DNA of 64,000 nt, taken from assembly GCA_004555655.1 (NCBI GenBank), contig SFHJ01000005.1:16991-80990 (forward strand), written 5' to 3'. The DNA comes from Clostridiales bacterium. GTDB lineage: Bacteria > Bacillota > Clostridia > Oscillospirales > Oscillospiraceae. Position numbers and translations under genes: made by a program. Positions 18,495 to 26,919 of the stretch are shown in pieces (the first letter of the stretch is position 1; each line of letters begins with the position of its first letter). The notes beneath the pieces are model-generated. The model saw nothing but the letters and a program-made list of their open reading frames with translations, did not search any database and had not been told where the DNA came from.

Positions 18495-19433
18495 TTGGAC
18501 AATATCATCTGCGTCGTGGGGCCTACGGCCTCCGGCAAGACGGCCTTTGCCGTGCGTCTGGCGCAATCGCTTGACGGCGAGGTCATCTCATGCGACTCCA
18601 TGCAGATCTACCGCCGCATGGACATCGGAACCGCGAAGCCAACAGTGGAGGAAATGGCTCAAATTCCGCACCATATGATCGGCATTGTGGAGCCGGATGA
18701 GGATTTTTCCGTCGGAAAATATGTGCAGATGGCGGATGCAGTTTTGCAGGACGTGCTCGCGCGCGGCAAGACGGCCGTCATCTGCGGCGGCACGGGGCTG
18801 TATGTCGACAGTCTCATCGCGGGCCGCAGCTTCGCGCCGTATCCCGCAACCGGCAAGCGGGAGGCGCTGGAAAGGCGCGCCGCCGAGGAAGGGATCGGGC
18901 CGCTTCTTGCGCGGCTGCGGGAAGTCGACCCCGCGTCCGCCGCGCGGCTGCACGCGTCGGATGAAAAGCGCATCATCCGCGCGCTGGAGGTCTTTGACGA
19001 GACGGGCAAAACCATCACCTGGCACAACGAACAGACGCAAAAGCAGCCGCCGCGCTACACGCCGTACTGGCTGGGGCTTGACTTTGCCGACCGAAGCGTG
19101 TTATACTCGCGCATCGACAGGCGCGTCGATCTGATGCTGGAAGCAGGGCTTCTGGACGAGATCCGCGCGCTGGTCGCAGGCGGCGTGCCGGAGAGCTGCA
19201 CGGCCATGCAGGCCATCGGCTATAAAGAGTATCTCGCGGCGCTGCGCGGCGAGACCTCCTTCGGCGAGGCGACGACGCTTGTCAAGCAGCGCTCGCGCAA
19301 CTATGCCAAGCGGCAGCTGACGTGGTTCCGCCGCAACCGGGACATGCACTGGCTTTTGCAGCAGCCCGGGCAGGATTTTGACGGCGTTTTTCGCGCCGCC
19401 TGCCGTGATATTCCTTTTTTCGCGCACGATTGA
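18495..19433 (+). CDS. miaA: tRNA dimethylallyltransferase MiaA
   Basis: Transfers the dimethylallyl group to N6 of A37 in tRNAs reading UNN codons, providing the substrate for MiaB. It has 312 residues from TTG 18495. Walker-A-like GPTASGKT is at about 9-16, CDSMQIYRRMDIGTAKP at about 34-50, and GGTGLYVDSLI and RSRNYAKRQLTWFRR lie later. I prefer TTG 18495 because GGGAGGAGG sits 6 bases upstream; an in-frame ATG at 18471 lies before that ribosome-binding site and 2 bases after the mutL stop. It is followed by hfq, an arrangement known in many bacteria. Confidence 0.94.
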   Translation: MDNIICVVGPTASGKTAFAVRLAQSLDGEVISCDSMQIYRRMDIGTAKPTVEEMAQIPHHMIGIVEPDEDFSVGKYVQMADAVLQDVLARGKTAVICGGTGLYVDSLIAGRSFAPYPATGKREALERRAAEEGIGPLLARLREVDPASAARLHASDEKRIIRALEVFDETGKTITWHNEQTQKQPPRYTPYWLGLDFADRSVLYSRIDRRVDLMLEAGLLDEIRALVAGGVPESCTAMQAIGYKEYLAALRGETSFGEATTLVKQRSRNYAKRQLTWFRRNRDMHWLLQQPGQDFDGVFRAACRDIPFFAHD

Positions 19434-19479
19434 TGCTACAGTATGGGTATTACTTTATAAAGAAAAGGAGTCAATACCC

Positions 19480-19704
19480 ATGCAACGTACAGAAAACTAT
19501 CAGGATCTCTTTTTGAACCAGGCACGGAAGGAACACACGCCGCTGACTGTCTTTCTCATGAACGGCTTTCAGATGCGCGGCGTCATCACCGGCTTTGACG
19601 CGTTTGTCATCCTGCTGCAGTCGGATGGCAAGCAGCAGATGATCTACAAGCACGCCGTATCGACCATGACACCGTCGGTGCCCGTGCGGCTTTCGCAGGA
19701 GTAA
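19480..19704 (+). CDS. hfq: RNA-binding protein Hfq
   Basis: Hexameric Sm-like RNA chaperone, 74 residues. Sm1 is covered by HTPLTVFLMNGFQMRGVITG and Sm2 ends in the diagnostic YKHAVSTMTP. ATG 19480 has AAAGGAG 9 bases upstream; extension further upstream lacks family similarity. It lies 46 bases after miaA, with the classical miaA-hfq order. Confidence 0.97.
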   Translation: MQRTENYQDLFLNQARKEHTPLTVFLMNGFQMRGVITGFDAFVILLQSDGKQQMIYKHAVSTMTPSVPVRLSQE

Positions 19705-19710
19705 GCGCTT

Positions 19711-19735
19711 TGGCTCCTGCGTCTGGAAGGAGCCA
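19711..19735 (+). promoter_or_regulatory. Hairpin that pairs with the Shine-Dalgarno of the HlyD-like gene
   Basis: TGGCTCCT (19711-19718) is complementary to AGGAGCCA (19728-19735), an 8-bp stem that covers the AAGGAG ribosome-binding site directly before ATG 19738. The stem could limit translation of the HlyD-like gene relative to hfq. Confidence 0.45.
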
Positions 19736-19737
19736 TT

Positions 19738-20949
19738 ATGAAGCAGGGCAGACACTATACCAATCTGATCTTATGGATTCTGCTGGCCGCGATCGTGGTC
19801 TACTTCGGCTACAGTGTGATAAGCTCGCTGTATGAGCCGCTCACCACGGTCACGGCCGTGGAATACGAGGCCGGCGCGGGCTATTACACGACGGGCTTTG
19901 TCGTGCGCGATGAGGCCGTCATCCAGTCGGGCTACGGCATCACCGTTCTGTCTGCCGCCGAGGGCGAGCACGTCTCGTCCGGTGCGTCCATCGCCACGGG
20001 CTACCTCACCGATGGCGCGCAGCAGCGCCAGAGCCGCATCGCCGAGCTGCGTTCACAGCTCGAGCAGCTCAGTTTTGCCTACCAGTACTCCGCCAACGCC
20101 GCCGACCAGGCGGCGCTCGACGGTGAAATCAAGACCTCGCTCGCGGCCATGAGCCGGTATATCGGCCGGCGCGACATGAACTCGGCTGCGGACCTCTCGC
20201 CCGAGCTCAAGGGTCTGGTGCTGCGCCGCAGCTCCGACGACACCGACCCCGACGCGCTGCAGCTGCAAATTGACGCCCTGCAGCAGGAGCTGGACAGCCT
20301 TCTTTCGCAGGCGGAAAACGACACCAAGGCCGTGCGCGTCAGCGCGGCGGGCTATTTTTCCGGCGTGGTCGACGGCTATGAAACTGTGCTCACCCCCGAT
20401 AAGCTCGATACGCTCAGCGTGCCCGACTATCAGTCGCTGCAGCCCGCGGCCGTTGCGGACGGGGCCATCGGCAAGCTCATCCACGGCGACACATGGTACT
20501 ATGTCACGGCCGTGCCCGCTGACGAGGCCCGCGACGTCAAGGCAGGAGACAGCGTGCAGGTCACCTTCGCGCGCGATTTCTACGAGAAAATCGACATGCG
20601 TGTCGAGCGCGTGGGCGCAAGCGAGGCGGGCTTGCGGATGCTGGTGCTCTCGTGCAGCCGCTACATGCAGAACGTGACGCTGCTGCGCGAGCAGTCCGCC
20701 GACGTCATCTTCGCCTCGTATCCCGGCCTTCGCGTGCCGAAGGACGCAGTGCGCGTGGATGAAAACGGCCAGCCGGGCGTGTACGTGCTTGAAAGCGCCG
20801 TGGCCCGGTGGAAGCCGATCACCATTCTGCACGACAACGGCGAAAGCTACGTCGTCGAGCTGGACAAGACAAAGACCACCAATCTCTGGCCCGGCGACGA
20901 GGTGATTGTGAACGCAAAGAATCTGTATGACGGAAAGGTTGTGGGGTAA
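19738..20949 (+). CDS. HlyD-like membrane-anchored protein (divisome-cluster type)
   Basis: A 403-residue protein with one N-terminal transmembrane helix (LILWILLAAIVVYFGYSVIS, about 10-29). It has a barrel-sandwich/lipoyl-like segment and a helical coiled-coil (about 98-195), then beta-rich domains resembling membrane-fusion proteins of the HlyD type. No transporter partner is adjacent. Instead it sits between hfq and yggS-sepF-divIVA, so a role in envelope or division is possible (inference from context). Specific function unknown. Confidence 0.72.
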   Translation: MKQGRHYTNLILWILLAAIVVYFGYSVISSLYEPLTTVTAVEYEAGAGYYTTGFVVRDEAVIQSGYGITVLSAAEGEHVSSGASIATGYLTDGAQQRQSRIAELRSQLEQLSFAYQYSANAADQAALDGEIKTSLAAMSRYIGRRDMNSAADLSPELKGLVLRRSSDDTDPDALQLQIDALQQELDSLLSQAENDTKAVRVSAAGYFSGVVDGYETVLTPDKLDTLSVPDYQSLQPAAVADGAIGKLIHGDTWYYVTAVPADEARDVKAGDSVQVTFARDFYEKIDMRVERVGASEAGLRMLVLSCSRYMQNVTLLREQSADVIFASYPGLRVPKDAVRVDENGQPGVYVLESAVARWKPITILHDNGESYVVELDKTKTTNLWPGDEVIVNAKNLYDGKVVG

Positions 20950-20950
20950 C

Positions 20951-21658
20951 ATGGAAACGGAACATATCGCGGAGAATATCGCGCGCATCCGTGCGCAGAT
21001 GGCACAGGCGGCTGAGGCCGCCGGAAGAAAGCCGGAGGAAGTTTTACTCTGCGCGGCGACCAAGATGAATGACGCCGCGGCTGTGAAGGCGGCCGTGGCC
21101 GCGGGGGTGGACTGCTGCGGAGAAAACCGCGTGCAGGAGCTGACCGCCAAGCTGCCGCAGGGGGCCTATACAGGCAGGCCCGTGCATTTCATCGGCCATC
21201 TGCAGACAAATAAGGTCAAGCAGGTCGTTGGCAAGGTCGATCTGATCCAGTCGGTCGACCGTATGGAGCTTCTGGCATGCATCGACAAGGAAGCGCGCAA
21301 GCAGGGCATTGTCCAGAACATCTTGCTGGAGGTCAACATCGGCGCCGAGGAAAGCAAATCCGGCTTCACGCCCGCAGGCGCCATGGAAATTGCGGCAAAA
21401 ATGGCCGGTTTTTCCGGCTGCAGGCTCCTTGGACTCATGGCGATCCCGCCCGTGAGCCTCCATCCCGGAGATAATTGCAGATATTTTGCCGAAATGCGCA
21501 AGCTTTTTGTTGACATAAGCATGAAAAAATACGATAATGTCAGTATGGAATGCCTGTCGATGGGTATGAGCGACGACTACGCCGACGCCATCAGCGAGGG
21601 CAGCACCATGATCCGCGTGGGTACCGCGATTTTTGGCCCAAGAAATTATAATGTCTGA
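20951..21658 (+). CDS. yggS: PLP homeostasis protein YggS/YlmE family
   Basis: A 235-residue PLP-binding protein of the fold-III alanine-racemase-like family that buffers pyridoxal phosphate. Motifs are LLCAATKMNDAAAV (the PLP lysine lies in ATK, about residue 37), CGENRVQEL, HFIGHLQTNKVKQVV, LMAIPP and LSMGMSDDYADAISEGSTMIR. ATG 20951 starts 1 base after the HlyD-like stop. Adjacent sepF is the usual partner (ylmE-ylmF in Bacillus). Confidence 0.94.
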   Translation: METEHIAENIARIRAQMAQAAEAAGRKPEEVLLCAATKMNDAAAVKAAVAAGVDCCGENRVQELTAKLPQGAYTGRPVHFIGHLQTNKVKQVVGKVDLIQSVDRMELLACIDKEARKQGIVQNILLEVNIGAEESKSGFTPAGAMEIAAKMAGFSGCRLLGLMAIPPVSLHPGDNCRYFAEMRKLFVDISMKKYDNVSMECLSMGMSDDYADAISEGSTMIRVGTAIFGPRNYNV

Positions 21659-21685
21659 CAGACAGATATCGGAGGATATAGTGTT

Positions 21686-22180
21686 ATGGGATTTATGGAT
21701 GATCTGAAGAAGCTGGCAAAGCCCTACAGCGAGGACGAGGACGATTTCGATGAATTCGACGACGACGTAAGGCCCAGCCGCGCCTCGCGCAGCTCCGCCG
21801 CGCCTGCGCCCGCCAGAGAGTCGTATGATACCTCGTTTGATGACGCGCCCGCGTCTACCCGCCGCACCCCGGGCGGCAGCAAGGTCGTCAACATTCATAC
21901 AACCGCGCAGATGCAGGTCGTACTGGTCAAGCCCGACCGGTTTGACAGCGTGTCGGATATTGCCGACCACCTGCGCAGCAAGCATGCCGTGGTTCTGAAT
22001 CTGGAAGCGACGAATAAGGATGTAGCACGCCGGCTGGTCGATTTTCTGTCCGGCTGCGCCTACGCGCTCGACGGCAAGATCAAGAAGATCGCCATCAGCA
22101 CCTACATCATCACGCCGTATAACGTTGACATCGTCGGCGATCTGATCGACGAGCTGGAAAACAACGGCCTGTATCTGTAA
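21686..22180 (+). CDS. sepF: Cell division protein SepF
   Basis: FtsZ-membrane tether, 164 residues. The N-terminal amphipathic helix MGFMDDLKKLAKPY is the membrane-binding peptide. An acidic, low-complexity linker follows (about 15-65), then the SepF core with VVLNLEATNKDVARRLVDFL and GCAYALDGKIKKI. GGAGG lies upstream of ATG 21686. It forms a division block with yggS and divIVA. Confidence 0.95.
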   Translation: MGFMDDLKKLAKPYSEDEDDFDEFDDDVRPSRASRSSAAPAPARESYDTSFDDAPASTRRTPGGSKVVNIHTTAQMQVVLVKPDRFDSVSDIADHLRSKHAVVLNLEATNKDVARRLVDFLSGCAYALDGKIKKIAISTYIITPYNVDIVGDLIDELENNGLYL

Positions 22181-22205
22181 TTCGCGCCAGCAGGAGGAAT
22201 CGCCT

Positions 22206-22961
22206 ATGTTCACACCCCAGGAAATTCAGGAGCAAACCTTTTCCAAGGCCGTCTTCGGCGGCTATGACATGCAGCAGGTCGACGAGTTTCTTGAGCCGCT
22301 GACCGAGGACTATATCACGCTGTATAAAGAAAACGCCGTGCTCAAGTCGAAGATGAAGATCCTTGTGGAAAAGCTCGAGGAATACCGCGCGCAGGAAGGC
22401 GCGATGAAAAAGGCCATGGCGAACGCCCAGGCCACGTGCGACCAGATGATCGCCGAGGCGCAGGCCAAGTGCGCGTCCATGATGAATGACGCACAGGGCA
22501 GCGTCCGCAGCCAGACCGCCGATCTGCAGCAGGAGCTCGCCGAGGAGCAGGAACGCATGAACTGCGCCAAGCAGGCCGCGCTCAACTTTATTGACGTGAT
22601 CGAAAAGGACATCAAGGGCCATCTTGACCTGCTCGAGACGCTCAAGTCGCGCGATCTGCGCGTGGAGTCCATGCCGAAGCCCGCACCCGAAAAGCCCAAG
22701 CCCTACGACTGGCAGTCAGACAGCGGCGTCGGCGTGGTGCCCGATTTTATCGTGCCGTCTGCGCCCGTGCAGCCGGCGAAGCAGTCGGCCGGGGATATCG
22801 CGTCCGAGATCTCGGAGAATCTTGAAAAGCTCGTCGGCAAGGACCCGGGCGTCGCGGCTGAAGCACCCGCCGCGCCAGCCAAGCCCGTGCACCCCGAGAG
22901 CGCGACCATCAAGTTTACCGATCTCAAATTCGGCAAGAATTACGACCCGACGTCGGTATAA
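22206..22961 (+). CDS. divIVA: DivIVA-family cell division/septum protein
   Basis: A 251-residue coiled-coil protein. The N-terminal membrane/curvature-binding block is MFTPQEIQEQTFSKAVFGGY followed by DMQQVDEFL (residues 1-29). Coiled-coil segments span about 40-150. The C-terminal part is Pro/Ala-rich. It probably localises to septa or poles and recruits division or sporulation factors. GGAGG precedes ATG 22206. It is last in the run; a palindromic hairpin begins at its stop codon. Confidence 0.92.
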   Translation: MFTPQEIQEQTFSKAVFGGYDMQQVDEFLEPLTEDYITLYKENAVLKSKMKILVEKLEEYRAQEGAMKKAMANAQATCDQMIAEAQAKCASMMNDAQGSVRSQTADLQQELAEEQERMNCAKQAALNFIDVIEKDIKGHLDLLETLKSRDLRVESMPKPAPEKPKPYDWQSDSGVGVVPDFIVPSAPVQPAKQSAGDIASEISENLEKLVGKDPGVAAEAPAAPAKPVHPESATIKFTDLKFGKNYDPTSV

Positions 22962-22995
22962 AGAATCGCCTTCCGCGCTGCGGAAGGCGATTCTT
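22961..22995. repeat. 35-bp perfect palindromic repeat, copy 1 (possible divIVA terminator)
   Basis: A 16-bp perfect stem with loop GCT, beginning at the last base of the divIVA stop codon. An identical 35-base copy occurs at 23202-23236. On the plus strand it is followed by TATCC, so it is a weak terminator at best. Confidence 0.85.
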
Positions 22996-23201
22996 TATCC
23001 TGTCGAAAAACTCCTTTGGCGTTTTTCGACAACAGGCTGCAGCCTGCTGCGCGCAAAGAAATGGCCGTCCTTTGGACAGCCATTTTTCACACTTGCAGGC
23101 CGAGCAGTATTTTTTCCGACGTACACGCCGCCGGAAAAAATAATCAACATTTGCTTCGCGGCGTTCGCGCCGCGAACGCCGCGAGGCTTTTTGACGCACT
23201 G
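22996..23201. repeat. Hairpin-dense intergenic cassette
   Basis: No gene is supported in this 206-base stretch. It is a series of inverted repeats: TGTCGAAAAAC/GTTTTTCGACA (23001-23031), a 14-bp palindrome (23033-23046), AAATGGC...GTCC/GGAC...GCCATTT with a T tail (23059-23087), TTTTTTCCG/CGGAAAAAA (about 23110-23139) and GCGGCGTTCG/CGAACGCCGC (about 23159-23182). Open frames here merely read through the stems. It resembles a small non-coding palindromic element or stacked terminators. Confidence 0.65.
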
Positions 23202-23236
23202 AAGAATCGCCTTCCGCGCTGCGGAAGGCGATTCTT
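23202..23236. repeat. 35-bp perfect palindromic repeat, copy 2
   Basis: Identical to 22961-22995 over all 35 bases. It lies 24 bases beyond the stop of the minus-strand NUDIX gene and may terminate that gene. Confidence 0.85.
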
Positions 23237-23260
23237 ATTTGGTTGGGATAAAGCGTGCAA

Positions 23261-23818
23261 TCAAATCTCTGACAGCTTATCGATGAGTTTTTGATACACG
23301 ACGCGCATCTCCGGCTCGCTGACGGCGTCGAGCACCTCGTCCAGTGCGAACCAGCGCACGCCGCTGTTTTCATCGGGCTTACAATGCACGGCCTCGTCCT
23401 CGTCCGCCCCGATGAGATACGTCACGTTCAGGTGCACGTGCGTCGAGACGTGCCTGCCGCACTTGCGGTGGCCGTCCACGCCGAGAATTTCAAGCGAATA
23501 GATCTGATCGCTGACGGCGCGCGGCCGGGTCAGCCCCGATTCCTCGCGCACCTCGCGCAGACAGACGGAAAGCAGGTCCGCTTCGCCGTCAGCATGACCG
23601 CCCAGCCACGCCCACGAATTGTACAGGTTGTGGTACGCCATCAGCGCCTTTGTGCGCGCGGGATTCACCACCCACGCAGAGGCGGTGAAGTGCGCCATCT
23701 CGTTGTTTCTGGTCAGCACGTCGTCAAAGGTGTCCATGTACCGCAGCATCAGCCTGCGGTCGCTTTCTTCCTGTTCATTGCACGGCTTGTAGGCCAGAAG
23801 CTGCTCTCGCAGCACCAT
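23261..23818 (-). CDS. NUDIX hydrolase
   Basis: A 185-residue NUDIX-fold hydrolase of nucleoside-diphosphate-linked substrates. The Nudix box GGHADGEADLLSVCLREVRE followed by ESGL is at about 88-111. The start is ATG 23818 with GGAGGGG upstream; a longer frame would re-read the end of metG. Substrate cannot be predicted. It is separated from metG upstream by a strong terminator, so it may have its own promoter or depend on read-through. Confidence 0.92.
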   Translation of the reverse strand: MVLREQLLAYKPCNEQEESDRRLMLRYMDTFDDVLTRNNEMAHFTASAWVVNPARTKALMAYHNLYNSWAWLGGHADGEADLLSVCLREVREESGLTRPRAVSDQIYSLEILGVDGHRKCGRHVSTHVHLNVTYLIGADEDEAVHCKPDENSGVRWFALDEVLDAVSEPEMRVVYQKLIDKLSEI

Positions 23819-23835
23819 ATTCCATCCCCTCCTGT

Positions 23836-23868
23836 GAAAAAGGCCCACCTTACGGCGGGCCTTTTGTC
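23836..23868 (-). terminator. Terminator after metG
   Basis: On the minus strand, AAAAGGCCCGCC, loop GTAA and GGTGGGCCTTTTT form an 11-bp stem ending in a T-run, 12 bases after the metG stop codon. Confidence 0.85.
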
Positions 23869-23879
23869 GTGTATCCAGA

Positions 23880-25856
23880 TCACTCGAGCTTTGCGCCGGC
23901 CGGGATCGCATCGTCGACCATGACGAGGTGCAGCACTTCCTCGCCCTTTTCCTTGTGGATCGCAGAAAGGAGCATACCATTGGAGTCGCGCCACATGATC
24001 TTTCTGGGCGGCAGATTCACGATCGCAACGAGCGTCTTGCCGATGAGCTTTTCCGGCTCCGGATACCACTGGCGCACGCCCGAGAGGATCTGGCGGTCTT
24101 CGCCAGTGCCGTCGTCGAGCGTGAAGCACAGCAGCTTGTCAGACTTTTTGACCGTTTTGCAGTCCTTGACCTTCACGACGCGCAGATCGCACTTGCAGAA
24201 ATCGTCAAATTCGACCGTCTCGGCGGAAAGCGGCTCCGTCTCCAGCGCGGGAAGCGCCGCCAGAAGCTGCTGCTGGTGCAGTTCCTCCAGCTCCGCGAGC
24301 GCCTTGGCCGTGTCAACACGCGGGAAGATGGCCTCGCCCTTGTGCACGGTCACCGTCTCGGGGAGCTTTCCCCAGAGCTTTGCGGCCTGCCAGGTGGTAA
24401 CCTCTTCCGCAGCGCCGATCTGCCGGAAGATTTTCTGGCAGGAATCGGGCATGAACGGCAGCAGCAGCGTGGCGCAGATGCGCACGGACTCGAGCAGGTT
24501 ATACATGACCGTGGCCAGACGCGCGCGGTTGGCCTCGTCCTTGGCAAGCGCCCAGGGCATATTCTCGTCGATATACTTGTTGGAGCGCTGGATGCAGCGG
24601 AAGACCTCGTCGAGCGCGTTCTGGAACTGGAACTTCTCCATCTGCGCCTCATACCGGTCGCGCAAGCCAGTGAGCATCAGAATGAGCTCGTCGTCGATGT
24701 CGGCAAACTGCCGCTCTGCAGGCAGCGTACCGCCGAAGTACTTCTCCACCATCGCCGTTGTGCGCGAAACGAGGTTGCCAAGATCGTTGGCAAGGTCAAT
24801 GTTGATAGTGTTGATGAGCAGCTCGTTCGAGAAGTTGCCGTCGGAGCCGAACGGGAACGTGCGCAGCAGGAAGAAGCGCAACGCGTCGACGCCGAACATC
24901 TCGGCCAGCACATAGGGATCGACCACATTGCCCTTGGACTTGGACATCTTACCGCCGTCCATGATGAGCCATCCGTGGCCGTAGACCTTCTTCGGAAGCG
25001 GCAGATCGAGGCTCATGAGCATCGCGGGCCAGATGATCGAATGGAAACGGACGATCTCCTTGCCGACAAAGTGCACGTCACACGGCCAGTACTTGTCCAG
25101 GTCGTTGTAGCGGTCATTCTCAAAGCCCAGCGCGGTCATGTAGTTGAACAGCGCGTCGATCCAGACATAGACGACGTGGCCCGGGTCAAAATCGACCGGC
25201 ACACCCCAGGTGAAGCTGGTGCGCGAGACGCACAGATCCTCCAGACCGGGGTCGATGAAGTTGTTGACCATCTCGTTCACACGGCTCTTGGGCTCGAGGA
25301 AATCGGTGGTCGTGAGCAGCTCGCGCACGCGCGGCGCATATTTGGACAGACGGAAGAAGTAGGCCTCTTCCTCGGCCTCATGCACTTCGCCGCCGCAGTC
25401 GGGGCACTTGCCGTCAACGAGCTGGCTTTCCGTCCAGAAGCTCTCGCAGGGCGTGCAGTACATGCCCTTGTATGCGCCCTTGTAGATATCGCCGTTTTCA
25501 TACATCTTCTTGAAGATCTTCTGAATGGCGGCGACATGATAATCGTCGGTGGTGCGGATGAAGCGGTCGTTTGAGATGTTCATCAGCTTCCACAAATCGA
25601 GAACGCCCTTCTCCCCGCAGACGATGTTATCGACAAATTCCTGCGGCGTGACGCCCGCGGCCTTCGCCTTTTCCTCGATCTTCTGACCGTGCTCGTCGGT
25701 GCCGGTCAAGAACATTACATCGTAGCCCTGCAGGCGCTTGTAGCGCGCCATCGCGTCAGCCGCGACGGTGCAGTAGGTGTGGCCGATGTGCAGCTTGCTC
25801 GACGGATAGTAGATCGGCGTTGTGATATAAAATTTCTTCTTACAGTCTTGACACAT
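23880..25856 (-). CDS. metG: Methionine--tRNA ligase MetG
   Basis: Charges tRNA-Met and initiator tRNA. It has 658 residues. The HIGH-type motif is PSSKLHIGHTYCTVAADA, at about 18-35. The connective peptide has a zinc-knuckle pattern CTPC...CPDCGG (about 127-150). The KMSKS motif is KMSKSKGNVVDPYVLAEMFG (about 295-314). A C-terminal EMAP/Trbp111 tRNA-binding domain begins near 555 (FDDFCKCDLRVVKVKDC) and ends with HLVMVDDAIPAGAKLE. Family length and order are normal. Confidence 0.98.
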   Translation of the reverse strand: MCQDCKKKFYITTPIYYPSSKLHIGHTYCTVAADAMARYKRLQGYDVMFLTGTDEHGQKIEEKAKAAGVTPQEFVDNIVCGEKGVLDLWKLMNISNDRFIRTTDDYHVAAIQKIFKKMYENGDIYKGAYKGMYCTPCESFWTESQLVDGKCPDCGGEVHEAEEEAYFFRLSKYAPRVRELLTTTDFLEPKSRVNEMVNNFIDPGLEDLCVSRTSFTWGVPVDFDPGHVVYVWIDALFNYMTALGFENDRYNDLDKYWPCDVHFVGKEIVRFHSIIWPAMLMSLDLPLPKKVYGHGWLIMDGGKMSKSKGNVVDPYVLAEMFGVDALRFFLLRTFPFGSDGNFSNELLINTINIDLANDLGNLVSRTTAMVEKYFGGTLPAERQFADIDDELILMLTGLRDRYEAQMEKFQFQNALDEVFRCIQRSNKYIDENMPWALAKDEANRARLATVMYNLLESVRICATLLLPFMPDSCQKIFRQIGAAEEVTTWQAAKLWGKLPETVTVHKGEAIFPRVDTAKALAELEELHQQQLLAALPALETEPLSAETVEFDDFCKCDLRVVKVKDCKTVKKSDKLLCFTLDDGTGEDRQILSGVRQWYPEPEKLIGKTLVAIVNLPPRKIMWRDSNGMLLSAIHKEKGEEVLHLVMVDDAIPAGAKLE

Positions 25857-25912
25857 GATTATTTCCTTCCTTTCCGCCTGCGCCGAATGGAAGCGCGGCG
25901 AATTCTTCCAAT

Positions 25913-25941
25913 AGCATACCCGTTTTTTCCCGCTTTGTCAA
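25913..25941 (-). promoter_or_regulatory. metG promoter
   Basis: On the minus strand TTGACA (25941-25936) and TATGCT (25918-25913) are separated by 17 bases. The leader is only about 50 bases, with no sign of a T-box. Confidence 0.85.
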
Positions 25942-25946
25942 CGCGC

Positions 25947-25976
25947 TTGCAAAAGAATTGACACAGGTGGTATACT
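25947..25976 (+). promoter_or_regulatory. Promoter of the DUF2156-acetyltransferase pair
   Basis: TTGCAA (25947-25952) and TATACT (25971-25976) are separated by 18 bases. It is back-to-back with the metG promoter. Confidence 0.65.
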
Positions 25977-26022
25977 ACCAGATAGAACAAAAATCGGGCG
26001 AATGCCTGTTATCGAGGGACGT

Positions 26023-26919
26023 ATGATTGAATTCCATGAACCCACCATTGCGGACCGCGCATGGATGCAGCCGATCCTGTACCGCTGCAATCTTCCCGGC
26101 GCGGACTACACCTTCAACAACATGTATTTCTGGTCGGAATACTACGGCGAGGTCGGCCTCGCCGCAGGATTTCTCACCCAGCACAAGCGCTACCGCGGCT
26201 TTGACAGCTACATCTACCCCGCAGGTTCGGGCGATGTGCGCGCGGCGCTGGAAGAAATTACGCTGGACGCGCGCGAGCGTGGCGGGCAGCTTCGCCTGCG
26301 CGGCCTGACAAGCGATACGCGCGCGGCGCTGGAAGCGCTCTATCCCGGCCGCTTCCGCTTTACGAGCTACCGCGACTCCTTTGACTACATCTACACCGTC
26401 GAGGAGCTCTCGGAGCTGCGCGGCAAAAAGCTGCAGGCCAAACGCAACCACTGCAACCGCTTCTGCGCGGCCAATCCCGACTGGTACACGCAGGAGCTGA
26501 CGGCGGAAAATCTGCTGCAGTGCCGGAAGCTGCTGGACGTGTGGTATGAAAGCCACCCCACCAGCGCGCCGCTTGCCGTGGAGCAGCAGGCCATTGCGCG
26601 TGCGCTATCCAACTACGACGTGCTGGAAATGGACGGGCTGATGCTCTTCGACGGCGATCGGCTCGTCGGCGTGTCGATGGGCACGCGCATGAACGAGCAG
26701 TACTTCGACGTCAACTTTGAAAAAGCCCCTGCCGACGTTGACGGTGCATACGCGATGATCAACCGCGAGTTTTCGCGCATGATCGCCCGGCGCTACCCCG
26801 ACGTGCGGTATTTAAACCGTGAGGACGACATGGGTCTTGAGGGCCTGCGCAAGGCCAAGGAGTCGTACCAGCCGACGCTGCTGCTGGAAAAATTTGTGGC
26901 CGACGAGGTGAACGCCTGA
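26023..26919 (+). CDS. DUF2156 (phosphatidylglycerol lysyltransferase C-terminal-like) protein
   Basis: A 298-residue soluble protein made of two tandem acetyltransferase-like folds, as in the C-terminal domain of LPG synthase (MprF) without its membrane part. Landmarks are IEFHEPTIADRAWMQP, DYTFNNMYFWSEYY, RGKKLQAKRNHCNRF at the domain junction, and the late ADVDGAYAMINREFSR and YLNREDDMGLEGLRKAKESY. Acceptor unknown; it may use an aminoacyl-tRNA. I prefer ATG 26023 (GAGGG just upstream); an in-frame ATG at 26002 is the alternative. Its stop shares one base with the next start. Confidence 0.85.
   Translation: MIEFHEPTIADRAWMQPILYRCNLPGADYTFNNMYFWSEYYGEVGLAAGFLTQHKRYRGFDSYIYPAGSGDVRAALEEITLDARERGGQLRLRGLTSDTRAALEALYPGRFRFTSYRDSFDYIYTVEELSELRGKKLQAKRNHCNRFCAANPDWYTQELTAENLLQCRKLLDVWYESHPTSAPLAVEQQAIARALSNYDVLEMDGLMLFDGDRLVGVSMGTRMNEQYFDVNFEKAPADVDGAYAMINREFSRMIARRYPDVRYLNREDDMGLEGLRKAKESYQPTLLLEKFVADEVNA

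Noticed and set aside
22924..23373. Small open frames across the hairpin cassette
   Set aside because: They read through inverted repeats, lack ribosome-binding sites and look like translated palindromes.
25857..25912. Possible T-box leader upstream of metG
   Set aside because: The leader between promoter and start is only about 50 bases and shows no T-box sequence or terminator stem.
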